Assembly: GCF_000759445.1 (NCBI RefSeq)
Contig: NZ_JRMB01000001.1
Coordinates: 496,001-560,000 of the forward strand
Direction: 5' to 3'
Length of the DNA: 64,000 bases
From: Pseudomonas lutea
GTDB lineage: Bacteria; Pseudomonadota; Gammaproteobacteria; Pseudomonadales; Pseudomonadaceae
Part shown: positions 8,598 to 17,201 of the stretch, in pieces
Numbering within the stretch: the first letter of the stretch is position 1
How the letters are laid out: each line of letters opens with the position of its first letter
The notes under the pieces: model-generated
The model's input: the letters and a program-made list of their open reading frames with translations, nothing else
Database searches by the model: none
What the model was told of the DNA's origin: nothing
Position numbers and translations under genes: made by a program

Positions 8598-9299
8598 ATG
8601 AACGTCACCTTTACCCGTCACTGGTTACTCGCCCTTGCGCTACCGTTGCTGCTGACCGCTTGCGGCAACAGCGAGCCCGACCAGCGCGCCGCTTTCAAGC
8701 AGTTCCTGCAAACCCGGATCATCGACAAGCCGGGCGTACATGTGCCCAAGCTCACGCCGGATGAATCCAAGGCGTTTGGCGACTACGCCAGTCACTGTGC
8801 GGTGATTGCCGATTTCAACAGCGGCATGGACGCCAGCGTCAAACCGTTGGGCGGTCTGGTGCAGAAGGGCGCCTTCCGTTCGCTGGGAGATGTCATTGAA
8901 CGGCGGGACGATCTGAAGGCCGTGCAAAGCGGCTTGAACGACATGGTCACGCAGCTCAAGCAGCAATTGGCCAAGGCCGACACTGCCCACGCCCAGCTCA
9001 AGCAACCGGACGACCTGAAGCCGGTCTACGACAGCGCGTACGACCGCACGGTGTCCGTGCCGGCCAATACCTTCCTGACGGTCGTGCCGCACGTCAACAG
9101 CACGCTGGACACCGGCCTCAAAGTGGCGGACTACGTCGACGCCCATAAATCGCAAATCGAGATCAACGGTGCGGTGGTGCAGGTGAAAGACGCCAAGGTG
9201 CAGGCTGAACTGAATGGCCTCCTGCAGGAGCTGAATGCGAAGGCCAGGCAGGTGCAGGACGCCCAGACTCGCTTGCAGAGCGTGATGCTGGGTCGGTGA
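8598..9299 (+). CDS. DUF3053-like lipoprotein
   Basis: A 233-residue predicted lipoprotein. The N-terminus has a hydrophobic signal ending in the lipobox LLTACGN (Cys ~22). The body is helical and rich in Lys/Gln, with a C-terminal coiled-coil-like stretch (LNGLLQELNAKARQVQDAQTRLQ). It resembles the DUF3053 (YiaF) family, whose role is not known. The ATG at 8598 is chosen because it puts the lipobox at the normal distance; the frame is open further upstream to 8481, but that extension has no signal-peptide logic. Asp/Ser after the Cys would favour inner-membrane retention, but here the +2 residue is Gly, so outer-membrane sorting is likely. Confidence 0.8.
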   Translation: MNVTFTRHWLLALALPLLLTACGNSEPDQRAAFKQFLQTRIIDKPGVHVPKLTPDESKAFGDYASHCAVIADFNSGMDASVKPLGGLVQKGAFRSLGDVIERRDDLKAVQSGLNDMVTQLKQQLAKADTAHAQLKQPDDLKPVYDSAYDRTVSVPANTFLTVVPHVNSTLDTGLKVADYVDAHKSQIEINGAVVQVKDAKVQAELNGLLQELNAKARQVQDAQTRLQSVMLGR

Positions 9300-9393
9300 A
9301 CCCCAAGTGCAGGCGCTCTGTTCGCGCTAATTCCGGGCCGCGCTGCCGTGATCATGCGCATACTGCCCACGACTTTTTGAAACGGAGCACCTT

Positions 9394-11145
9394 ATGACAC
9401 AGCTATTCAATGTCCGGGATTTTGGCGCAGTCGGGGATGGGCATACGTCTGACACGGCGGCCATCCAGGCGGCCATCGATGCAGCAGCCAAGGCCGGCGG
9501 CGGGGAAGTTTATATCCCTGCGGGCACGTGGACCCTCACCGCAGCAGGCAAGCCCGCCGACGGCGCGCTGATGCTTAAAAGCAACGTATTCATCAAAGGC
9601 GACGGCATGGGCGCCACGGTGCTCAAGCTGGCGGACGGTTCCAGCCAGGCGGTCACCGGTCTCATCCGTTCTGCGAGCGGTGAGGCGACCCATGATTTTG
9701 GCGTGAGCAACCTGACCCTGGACGGCAACCGCGACGCGACCACGGGTAAAGTGGATGGCTGGTACAACGGCTTTTTGCCAGGCAAGCCGGGGCAGGACAG
9801 CAACGTCACGCTGTCTGGCGTTGAAATCCGCGACTGCTCGGGCTACGGCTTCGACCCGCACGAGCGCACGGTGAACATGCTGATCGAAAACAGCGTGTCC
9901 CACGGCAACGGGCTGGACGGTTTCGTTGCCGATTACCTCATCGACAGCACGTTTCGCAACAACCTGGCCTATGACAATGACCGTCACGGCTTTAACATCG
10001 TGACCACCACCCATGATCTGGCGCTGCTGAATAACGTGGCCCACGACAACGCCGGCGCAGGCATCGTCATTCAGCGCGGTAGCGAAAACATTCCGTCACC
10101 GCACCACATTACGATTGAGGGCGGCGAACTCTACGGCAATGGGGCAGAAGGCGTGCTGGTCAAACTGTCGAGCGGCGTCGATATCAGCGGGGTGGACATT
10201 CATCACAACGCCACGTCCGGTGTCCGCCTTTATGGCAGCACTGATGTCGAAGTCCGCGGCAACCTGATCCATGAAAACGCCCAGGGGTCAGCGCTGCCCG
10301 AGGTGTTGATTCAACCCTTCGATGACCGTGGCGGCGTTTCGGGGAAGTTTTTTCCCGCGGACCACAATACGTTTGCCGACAACATCATCACTGGCGGGGC
10401 CAAGAGCACCTTCGGCGTGGCCGAGGCCAATGGTCAGACCGGGAGCAATTCGGTTTACGGCAATACCTTTGCTCATCTGCAGCAGGGCGACGTGTCCCTG
10501 CAAGGTGCGGGTGACCACATCGGCACCAACCACGTGCTCAATGCCATCGAAGGCGGGCAGAGCGCTGACACCCTCAGCGGCACGGCCAAGGCCGATTCGA
10601 TCAATGGCAAGGCCGGCGCGGACAGCTTGAACGGCGGCGCAGGCGCCGATGTGCTATGGGGCGGCGATGGCCACGACCGGCTAAGCGGCGGAAGCGGCAA
10701 CGACACCTTGATGGGCGGTGCGGATGCCGACGTACTCTTCGGTGGAGCGGGTTCGGATGTGTTCCGGTTCAATTCGGTGTCCGACAGCTACCGAACCGCG
10801 ACCCAGGGGCATGCCGACCGTATCGGCGACTTTGATGTAAAACACGACACGATAGACGTCTCCGGCCTTGGATTCGTCGGCTTTGGCGATGGCCACGATT
10901 CGACCCTGAAGCTGACCACCAACGCTGACCACACGCGGGTGTATCTCAAGGACCTGGATGCCGATGTGCAAGGGCATCGCTTTGAGCTGGTGCTCGATGG
11001 CGATTTCGCAGGAGGTCTGCCGGCGCGGTCGGTTGTGTTTGCCCACGCCGATGCAGCGCTGGCGAGCACGTCTGCCGGAGCGGAGCACGCTGCAGTCGAA
11101 GTGGTGGGCGTGGCGGCGGCGCATCCAGACACCGGGTTTGTCTGA
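9394..11145 (+). CDS. Secreted calcium-dependent mannuronan C5-epimerase (AlgE/PsmE type)
   Basis: A 583-residue enzyme converting mannuronate to guluronate in polymer alginate outside the cell. Residues 1-~385 form a right-handed beta-helix A-module starting FNVRDFGAVGDG. The catalytic residues known from Azotobacter AlgE4 (Lys117, Tyr149, Asp152, Arg195, His196) line up here as Lys119, Tyr151, Asp154 (in YGFDPHER), Arg197 and His198. After this comes an R-module with RTX nonapeptides (GGAGADVLWGGDGHDRLSGGSGND...), ending in an aspartate-rich segment and a C-terminal region as used by type I secretion. There is no N-terminal signal peptide. No ABC/MFP/TolC exporter genes are in the window. 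The RTX part has the high Asp/Gly content needed for calcium binding. Confidence 0.93.
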   Translation: MTQLFNVRDFGAVGDGHTSDTAAIQAAIDAAAKAGGGEVYIPAGTWTLTAAGKPADGALMLKSNVFIKGDGMGATVLKLADGSSQAVTGLIRSASGEATHDFGVSNLTLDGNRDATTGKVDGWYNGFLPGKPGQDSNVTLSGVEIRDCSGYGFDPHERTVNMLIENSVSHGNGLDGFVADYLIDSTFRNNLAYDNDRHGFNIVTTTHDLALLNNVAHDNAGAGIVIQRGSENIPSPHHITIEGGELYGNGAEGVLVKLSSGVDISGVDIHHNATSGVRLYGSTDVEVRGNLIHENAQGSALPEVLIQPFDDRGGVSGKFFPADHNTFADNIITGGAKSTFGVAEANGQTGSNSVYGNTFAHLQQGDVSLQGAGDHIGTNHVLNAIEGGQSADTLSGTAKADSINGKAGADSLNGGAGADVLWGGDGHDRLSGGSGNDTLMGGADADVLFGGAGSDVFRFNSVSDSYRTATQGHADRIGDFDVKHDTIDVSGLGFVGFGDGHDSTLKLTTNADHTRVYLKDLDADVQGHRFELVLDGDFAGGLPARSVVFAHADAALASTSAGAEHAAVEVVGVAAAHPDTGFV

Positions 11146-11653
11146 TGCCGGGCCCGTTTGCCATCTGCCCGGCTTGAGTCTGGCAGCGGTGAACAACTGA
11201 ATCCGCCACGCGCCGTACCCGGAGGTTTACGGCGCGTGGCGAGGCATCACTGTCGCCGCCGGCCCTTCGCAGTGCATGGCAACAAACCGGCCCTGCGGTA
11301 CGTCTCGATGGTGCCCTCATACACCGCGATATCACCTCGGCCCCTCTGCATTAACCTTCGTCAACCACGCACGGTTACTCGTTTAGCAACTGTCTGCTCG
11401 CGGCATCATGTTGTTACTTGGCTAAGTTCATCAGGTGGGTGAAGCCTGTAGTTCAGGCTAACTTGCATTGTCACCCGGCACCGACTGCCCATCCCACGCT
11501 ACAGGACAAGCTCAGCCATTTCGGCTTGACGACATCTCTCGTTCATATTGCTCTGCCATGATTTTCTTTTCGCCGACCACGCATCTACAGGGCCGATCCC
11601 TCTGACCTGGAAATGCTGGCCAGCTGGCAAGTTCTGTAACAAGGACATGTGAA
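11146..11653. other. 508-base intergenic region with hairpin
   Basis: This lies between the epimerase gene and the glycan operon. It holds the long hairpin at 11204-11241. The remainder (11250-11640) is lower in GC than the flanking genes and presumably carries the promoter of the operon that starts at 11654; I could not pick a convincing -35/-10 pair. No coding region is supported. Confidence 0.5.
11204..11241. terminator. Long hairpin behind the alginate epimerase gene
   Basis: CGCCACGCGCCGTA pairs perfectly with TACGGCGCGTGGCG, a 14-bp stem with a 10-base loop CCCGGAGGTT. It lies 58 bases after the epimerase stop. No U run follows, so it may be a terminator of the mixed type or a 3'-end stabiliser. 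Confidence 0.65.
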
Positions 11654-11854
11654 ATGAGGGTGATCGTGGTTGGCGCAAAGGGTGTTGAACTCATTCAGGT
11701 TTTTCGGCCGGTACAGAAGAGGCATAGCGACAGGCTAGCCAGGGCCGAGGGGTTTACCCGTGCAGCGGGCAACCCGGCATCGCGTTTGGGTGATGGGGCG
11801 ATGGCGCGGCGTGATATCGGCTTACATCCGCACAGTCACCGGGTACCGCGATGA
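11654..11854 (+). CDS. Small leader ORF coupled to the epimerase gene
   Basis: A 66-codon frame beginning MRVIVVGAKGVELI. It has a strong ribosome binding site (AAGGA at 11641-11645, 8-base spacer to ATG). Its TGA stop overlaps the ATG of the next gene (ATGA at 11851-11854), and that next gene has no clear Shine-Dalgarno sequence of its own. This points to translational coupling. I recognise no family. The C-terminal half is Arg/Gly/His-rich and not obviously folded; the first residues mimic a Rossmann beta-strand but do not continue as one. It may be a genuine small protein, a coupling leader, or the remnant of an older gene. Confidence 0.4.
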   Translation: MRVIVVGAKGVELIQVFRPVQKRHSDRLARAEGFTRAAGNPASRLGDGAMARRDIGLHPHSHRVPR

Positions 11855-12834
11855 CAGTATTGATAACGGGGGTTGCGGGTTTTATCGGCTTTCATGTGGC
11901 GAGGCGATTGTGCGGCCTCGGCGTTCAGGTAATCGGGATCGACAACTTGAACGACTACTACAGCGTCGAGCTCAAGTCCGCCCGACTTGCGCAGCTTGGA
12001 AACTTCTCATCCTTTCAGTTCCAGCCCATCGACATCGTCTACCCTCGATCATTGCTCGACCTTTTCAGCACGTCTGGCTTCAGCGAGGTTATTCATCTGG
12101 CGGCTCAGGCGGGGGTTCGTTATTCCATCGACAACCCGGGTGTGTATGCCCAGGCCAACCTGGTCGGGTTTCTCAACGTCCTTGAAGCGTGCAGGGTTTA
12201 CCCTGTGAACCATCTGGTTTACGCATCCAGCAGCTCTGTTTACGGCGCAAACACCAAGATGCCTTTCGCCGTGGAGGATGCCGTTGAGCAGCCTGTTTCT
12301 CTCTATGCGGCGACCAAGCGCGCCAACGAACTCATGGCGTACAGCTATTCGCATCTGTATCGCATTCGTGCAACGGGCCTGCGGTTTTTTACCGTCTATG
12401 GCCCGTGGGGACGGCCGGACATGGCGCTGTTCAAATTCACCCGAGCCATCCTTCACGGCGAGCCCATCGATATCTACAACGACGGGGAGATGGCGCGGGA
12501 TTTCACGTACATCGACGACATCGTCGAGTCGATCACCCGGCTGCTGCCAAGGCCACCACCGCTCATCGATGGGGTCGCGCCCTGCCAGCTGTTCAACATC
12601 GGGCGAGGCAAGCCGGTCAAGCTTCTTGACTTTATCCTTTGCCTGGAATCGGCATTGGGAGTCCAGGCAAAGCGCAATTACCTTCCACTTCAAGCCGGAG
12701 ACGTCCTGCAGACCTGGGCCGATGTATCAGGCCTTGCTCAGTGGATTGACTTCAGCCCGCAGGTCAGCGTGGAGCAAGGCGTGGCTGAATTCGCGCGCTG
12801 GTATCGGAATTTCTACCCGGCCAAACAGGCATAA
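11851..12834 (+). CDS. NAD-dependent sugar-nucleotide epimerase (UDP-glucuronate 4-epimerase-like)
   Basis: A 327-residue extended SDR. The NAD-binding motif is GVAGFIG (~7-13), the substrate region has ASSSSVYG (~126-133), and the catalytic pair is YAATK (Tyr/Lys ~152-156). The stretch IDNLNDYYSVELKSARL is typical of the UDP-glucuronate 4-epimerase (CapI/LpsL) branch, which makes UDP-galacturonic acid. It is the first enzyme of a tight operon with three membrane or lipid-linked glycosylation genes. Substrate assignment is inference from family resemblance; a UDP-glucose or UDP-GlcNAc epimerase role cannot be excluded. Confidence 0.85.
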   Translation: MTVLITGVAGFIGFHVARRLCGLGVQVIGIDNLNDYYSVELKSARLAQLGNFSSFQFQPIDIVYPRSLLDLFSTSGFSEVIHLAAQAGVRYSIDNPGVYAQANLVGFLNVLEACRVYPVNHLVYASSSSVYGANTKMPFAVEDAVEQPVSLYAATKRANELMAYSYSHLYRIRATGLRFFTVYGPWGRPDMALFKFTRAILHGEPIDIYNDGEMARDFTYIDDIVESITRLLPRPPPLIDGVAPCQLFNIGRGKPVKLLDFILCLESALGVQAKRNYLPLQAGDVLQTWADVSGLAQWIDFSPQVSVEQGVAEFARWYRNFYPAKQA

Positions 12835-12845
12835 CAGGAAAATCG

Positions 12846-13601
12846 GTGGGTGCAATGAGTGAAACGGTGCTTGTGTCGGTGTTGATCCCGGCAAAAAATG
12901 AAGCGCAGAACCTGCCTTCACTGCTGCATGAAATACGAACGGCACTCGCCGGCGAGCGCTATGAGGTGCTGGTGGTTGACGACGGCAGTACCGACGACAC
13001 GCTCCACGTTCTGCAACAGATCAAAGCGCAAGGGTACGACCCGTTGCGAATCCTGCACCACAGGGTTTCCCTGGGGCAGAGCACGTCGATCTGGCATGCC
13101 GCCCACGCCGCTTGTGGAGAATGGCTCGCGACCTTGGACGGTGACGGTCAGAACGACCCTGCCGACTTGCCCGGCATGCTGGCTCTCGTGCGCAGTGCCA
13201 ACCAGGGGCAGGACCCGTTGGTGACGTTAGTGGCGGGGCATCGCATCAACCGGCGGGACAGCGCGAGCAAGCGCTGGGCGTCCCGCTTCGCCAATGCCCT
13301 GCGTAGCCGCCTGCTCGGAGACGCGACGCCCGATACGGGGTGTGGGCTAAAACTGGTCCAGCGCCGGGCGTTTTTGCGGTTGCCTTACTTCGACCACATG
13401 CACCGGTTCATTCCCGCGTTGATCCAGCGCGATCAAGGCCGAATGATCGTGCATCCCGTTCACCACCGTCATCGCCAGGCTGGCGTTTCGAACTATGGCA
13501 ATCTGGATCGAGCGCTTGTCGGCATTCTCGATCTCTTCGGGGTGTGGTGGCTCGTGCGTCGTACGCGGCTTGGTACGAAAGCTGTGGAGGTGGTCGAATG
13601 A
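12846..13601 (+). CDS. Family 2 polyprenyl-phosphate glycosyltransferase (DPM1/ArnC/RgtE-like)
   Basis: A 251-residue GT-A glycosyltransferase of the dolichol-phosphate-mannose synthase type. Motifs are VVDDGSTDDT (~47-56) and TLDGDGQNDPADLPGM (~97-112). The C-terminus ends in an amphipathic WWLVRRTRL segment rather than in multiple membrane spans, so it is the short, peripheral form. Such enzymes load a sugar onto a lipid phosphate for use on the periplasmic side. The GTG at 12846 has AGGA six bases before it; an ATG at 12855 in the same frame is an alternative. It starts 11 bases after the epimerase stop and overlaps the next gene by ATGA. Confidence 0.85.
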   Translation: MGAMSETVLVSVLIPAKNEAQNLPSLLHEIRTALAGERYEVLVVDDGSTDDTLHVLQQIKAQGYDPLRILHHRVSLGQSTSIWHAAHAACGEWLATLDGDGQNDPADLPGMLALVRSANQGQDPLVTLVAGHRINRRDSASKRWASRFANALRSRLLGDATPDTGCGLKLVQRRAFLRLPYFDHMHRFIPALIQRDQGRMIVHPVHHRHRQAGVSNYGNLDRALVGILDLFGVWWLVRRTRLGTKAVEVVE

Positions 13602-13876
13602 ACTTCACCCGCGAAGCGCTTTGGCTCGGTGTGGGATTTCTCGGCCAGGCAGTCTTCACTGGCCGTTTCGTGTTGCAATGGCTCTACAGCGAAATCAAGA
13701 AACGTAGCGTTATTCCTGTGGGGTTCTGGTACCTCAGCATGCTCGGCAGCGCACTGCTGCTGCTTTATGCAATCTACCGCGAAGATCCCGTGTTCATCAT
13801 CGGCCAGTCATTTGGCTTCGTCGTTTATCTGCGCAATCTGCAGTTGATTGCCAAACACAAAGCATTGAAGGAATAA
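13598..13876 (+). CDS. LAB_N-domain small membrane protein
   Basis: A 92-residue inner-membrane protein that matches the lipid-A-disaccharide synthase N-terminal-like (LAB_N) domain: LWLGVGFLGQAVFTGRFVLQW, VIPVGFWYLSMLGS, LLLLYAIYREDPVFIIGQ, YLRNLQLI. It has three likely membrane helices. LAB_N proteins often sit between a polyprenyl-phosphate glycosyltransferase and a GT-C transferase, where a flippase or accessory role has been suggested (inference). The ATG at 13598 is preceded by GGAGG and overlaps the previous stop; the frame open from 13340 is a shadow of the previous gene. Confidence 0.85.
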   Translation: MNFTREALWLGVGFLGQAVFTGRFVLQWLYSEIKKRSVIPVGFWYLSMLGSALLLLYAIYREDPVFIIGQSFGFVVYLRNLQLIAKHKALKE

Positions 13877-13879
13877 CGA

Positions 13880-15400
13880 TTGCGACGTGCCCATTCCCCC
13901 ACGCTGCAATGCCTGGCTTTGGTGGTGCTTGCTCTGCTGCTGGTCGGTGCAGGTTTTGGTATCCGACAGCCGTTCAACGTCGACGAAGAACGGTTTTTAG
14001 GCGTATCGCTGGAGATGCTTCACAGCGGCAGCTGGCTCATCCCTCATCGTGCCGGCGAGATATATGGCGACAAGCCGCCCCTGTTCATGTGGGCGGTCGC
14101 CTTTTTTATCTGGCTGACCGGCTCGCCCGGGCAGGCGCTATACATCCCGGGCCTGCTCTCGGCGGCTACGACCACTGCCGTGTTGTACGACCTGGGCCGG
14201 CGCCTATGGTGCCAAAGGGTCGGCAGGATCGCAGCATTGCTGTTTTTAGCCACCTATCAAACCTACAGCGTATTGCGTGTCGGGCAAATCGACAGCTTCC
14301 TGTGCCTGTGGATCGCCGTCGGCTTTTACGGTATGGCACGTCATCTGCTGCTGGGGCCGGCATGGGGGTGGTTCTACCTCGCGTGTCTGGCGATGGGCCT
14401 GGGCATCATCAGCAAAGGGGTGGGTTTTCTGCCCGCATTGATGTTGCTGCCCTACGGCTATGCAGTGCGAAAGGGATGGCAGGGTGTGGCAGTCATGCCG
14501 GGACAGGGCCGTCGCTGGGCTGTGGGTTTGCTGATGCTGATGTCGGGCTGTGCCGTCTGGCTTGCCCCGCTGCTGGCCAACGTCTGGCTCCACGGCGGCG
14601 CTGAAGAACTGGCATACCTCAACGAGATTTTGCTCCACCAGACCGGCGACCGATTCGCCTCGGCCTGGGACCACCGCGAGCCGTTCTGGTATTTCCTGAC
14701 CGTCATCCCGCAATATTGGCTGCCCCTGGTCCTGGCATTACCCTGGCTGGTACCCGTGTGGCGACGGCAACTGCAAAGGCACGACGGCCGCCTGTTGGTG
14801 CTGTTGGGTTGGGTGGTTCTTGTGGTGCTGTTTTTCTGCCTGAGCACCGGCAAGCGCAAGCTTTATATTTTTCCGGCAGTGCCTGGTCTGGTCCTGGCCG
14901 CTGCACCGATGGTTCCCTGGCTGCTTCGACGATGGTTTGGTGATCGGCCAAAGCGTCGCAGCGTATTCAATAGCGTGGCGGTGGCATGGTTTTTTTTGTG
15001 GTTCGTGCGTGGCTTCGTCGAGCCGTACACAGACGGGCCCAACCCCCACGAAAAGCTCATGGCCGAAGCTGCTCGAATGACTTCCAGCGCCGAACTGGTT
15101 CTGGTTGGCTGGCGGGAGGGGCACTGGCTCTTCGCGCGCCAGCCGCTGGTCCATTTCGGCTTTGCGGACCCCTTGGCCCTTGAACATGCCGCTCTTTGGT
15201 TGCGCACTCATCCCGAGGCCTATGCGATGGTGCCAGTGGCTGAGATCGAGCGGTGTTTCTTGCGCAATAAAGCCCGCGCGGTTGGATCAACGTCGAGAGC
15301 TGAGTGGGTCATCGTCAGCCCTGATGCCGACAATGGCCAATGCAGCCCAACGACGCCTGCCCGCGCTTTTCATTTTTCATGGGGAGACACCGGCCGGTAG
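13880..15400 (+). CDS. GT-C glycosyltransferase (ArnT/Rgt/PMT family)
   Basis: A 506-residue membrane protein with about eleven helices. The first periplasmic loop has the family motif VDEERFLG (~34-41) and, further on, GDKPPLFMW (~63-71), as in ArnT and the rhizobial RgtA-D enzymes that take a uronic acid or aminoarabinose from a polyprenyl phosphate and transfer it to lipid A or core. The start is TTG at 13880, supported by AAGGA seven bases upstream, three bases after the LAB_N stop. It is the last gene of the operon, followed by a hairpin at 15424. Acceptor and sugar are not shown by the sequence. Confidence 0.83.
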   Translation: MRRAHSPTLQCLALVVLALLLVGAGFGIRQPFNVDEERFLGVSLEMLHSGSWLIPHRAGEIYGDKPPLFMWAVAFFIWLTGSPGQALYIPGLLSAATTTAVLYDLGRRLWCQRVGRIAALLFLATYQTYSVLRVGQIDSFLCLWIAVGFYGMARHLLLGPAWGWFYLACLAMGLGIISKGVGFLPALMLLPYGYAVRKGWQGVAVMPGQGRRWAVGLLMLMSGCAVWLAPLLANVWLHGGAEELAYLNEILLHQTGDRFASAWDHREPFWYFLTVIPQYWLPLVLALPWLVPVWRRQLQRHDGRLLVLLGWVVLVVLFFCLSTGKRKLYIFPAVPGLVLAAAPMVPWLLRRWFGDRPKRRSVFNSVAVAWFFLWFVRGFVEPYTDGPNPHEKLMAEAARMTSSAELVLVGWREGHWLFARQPLVHFGFADPLALEHAALWLRTHPEAYAMVPVAEIERCFLRNKARAVGSTSRAEWVIVSPDADNGQCSPTTPARAFHFSWGDTGR

Positions 15401-15708
15401 CGCGCTCGACTTGAATTAAAAGCGGCCGGGCTCATGCGCGGCCTTCTTGCAGTGCTTCCTGGCTTGCACCCAAAGCCTGATTCTACCGACGAACCTTGAG
15501 TTGCAGACGGGAGGTTTAGCAGCTTCTTCTGCATTCGGAATGCGCAGGCTTGCGCGGACTATCCATCGGCTGTGCTGATCCCTTTGTGAGCAAGCTCACC
15601 CTCATCTGTCAGCAATTCCCGTTGCGAGAATGGCTTCAGCCTGGAACCACCGCAAGGGCTGGCTATTCAGGCGGAGAAAGGGGGATGGCGGCCGCAACGC
15701 TTCAGCCC
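15401..15708. other. 308-base intergenic region
   Basis: This lies between the convergent GT-C gene and the GAF histidine kinase. Apart from the hairpin at 15424-15443, nothing recognisable is present. Confidence 0.5.
15424..15443. terminator. Likely rho-independent terminator of the glycan operon
   Basis: GGCCG, a loop of ten bases, then CGGCC, followed by TTCTT. The stem is short but GC-rich and lies 24 bases after the GT-C stop codon. Confidence 0.5.
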
Positions 15709-17022
15709 TTAAATGGCCTCGGAAGCGGCGATGGAACCCAGGATTCTCAAGTAAAGGCTGACGGTTGTGCCCGCGCCGGGAGCGGTGTTGATCCGCGCGT
15801 CACCGCCGGATTTGACCGCGAAGTCCTTGACCTGGGCCAGTCCCAGGCCTGTGCCTGCACCGCTGGCCTTGGTGGTGAAGAAGGGCTCGAACACCCGCGC
15901 GGCGACCTCGGCGGTCATGCCCGGGCCGTTATCTTGCACGCTCACCACCAGGTAATCGCCCTGTTGCAACGACAGATCGTCTTCGACGTGTACCCAGCGC
16001 GTGGCCACCCGTACTTGCCCTGTGCCGTTCAACGCATCGCGAGCGTTGGTCAGCAGGTTCATCACCACCGCATGCAGCTGGGCCTCCACACACAGCACCC
16101 CCCAGCCCCATTCGGCAAAATCGAAGCTCAGGTCGATGGACCCCGCCATCGAGTGTTTCATCAACGATTGCGCGGAATGAAGCCGCGCCGTCACGTCGAT
16201 ACAGATCAGGTCGGGCCCGTCACCGCGTACGCTCGACATGAGGTAGCTGATCAACTGACGACCCTGTTCCACCGCCTGCAAACCGGTGTCGGAAAAGCGC
16301 TCGACGTCCAGCGGCCGGCGCGAGCGCAAACGGGTCATCTGGAAGGCGGCGCTGACACTCTGCAGCAGGTTGTTGAAGTCATGGGCAATGCTGGCGGTCA
16401 GCATGCCCAGCGAAGAAATGCAGCGTGAATGCTCAAGCAGCGGCATGACTTCGCTGTGAGTGCGCTCCGCTTGCTGGAAACGCTCTTGGAGATGGTCCAG
16501 TTGCTGCTCGCGCTGCTTCACTAACACACGGGCTTCAAGCAACGCAGCGGCTTGTCGGGCCAGCGCCTGCAGGGCCAGGGATTGGCCCTCGCTCAAGCTT
16601 CGTGTGCGGGTATCGATGACGCAGACCGTTCCCAGCGCAACGCCACTGCCCGTGACAATGGGCGCACCGGCATAGAAGCGAATATAGGGCGGCCCCAGCA
16701 CCAGAGCGCTGGAGGAGAAGCGTGGGTCAAGGGTCGCATCTTCGACCACCAGGACATCCGCGGGCTCCAGAATCGCATGGCCGCAAAAAGCCAGGTCACG
16801 ATGAGTTTCCTGCACGCCCAAGCCTATGCAGGCCTTGAACCATTGGCGCTCTCGATCCACCAGCGAAACCAGCGCAATGGGGGCATCACACAAGGTGGTG
16901 GCGAGTAAGACAATATCGTCGAATTCCTTTTCGTGTGCGCTGTCCAGCACATCCAGGTGTTCGAGCGATAAGACACGCTCTTCCTCGTTGAAAGGGAGGG
17001 GGGCGGGATGATGGGCCATCAA
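15709..17022 (-). CDS. GAF-domain sensor histidine kinase
   Basis: A 437-residue soluble sensor kinase. The GAF domain spans ~20-170 (EFDDIVLLATTLCDAPIALVSLVD; AFCGHAIL; ARQAAALLEARV). The histidine box [13 protein letters not shown] is at ~213-225, the N box NLLTNARDAL follows, and the catalytic DNGPGM, FEPFFTTK and GTGLGLAQV motifs end the protein at ~430. No receiver domain is fused and no response regulator gene is adjacent, so its partner is elsewhere. The GAF sequence, including the CIGLGVQETHRDLAFC segment, is the type found in many Pseudomonas kinases and diguanylate cyclases; ligand unknown. The second Met gives an equally possible start. Confidence 0.88.
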   Translation of the reverse strand: MMAHHPAPLPFNEEERVLSLEHLDVLDSAHEKEFDDIVLLATTLCDAPIALVSLVDRERQWFKACIGLGVQETHRDLAFCGHAILEPADVLVVEDATLDPRFSSSALVLGPPYIRFYAGAPIVTGSGVALGTVCVIDTRTRSLSEGQSLALQALARQAAALLEARVLVKQREQQLDHLQERFQQAERTHSEVMPLLEHSRCISSLGMLTASIAHDFNNLLQSVSAAFQMTRLRSRRPLDVERFSDTGLQAVEQGRQLISYLMSSVRGDGPDLICIDVTARLHSAQSLMKHSMAGSIDLSFDFAEWGWGVLCVEAQLHAVVMNLLTNARDALNGTGQVRVATRWVHVEDDLSLQQGDYLVVSVQDNGPGMTAEVAARVFEPFFTTKASGAGTGLGLAQVKDFAVKSGGDARINTAPGAGTTVSLYLRILGSIAASEAI

Positions 17023-17201
17023 TAAACCGGAGCGAGAGTCAATCGTCCCGCATCATCCTCTGCGGCCCGTCGGACCGCAAGCGCAACGGCAGACGGACTT
17101 ATGGGCGTTATCAGGGATCCAGAAAAGGGCCTCGATACCGCCCTCGGTGTCGCGGCTGTGAATCGTGGGAAAGCAGATGCGACACCGCGCAAATCCGCTG
17201 C

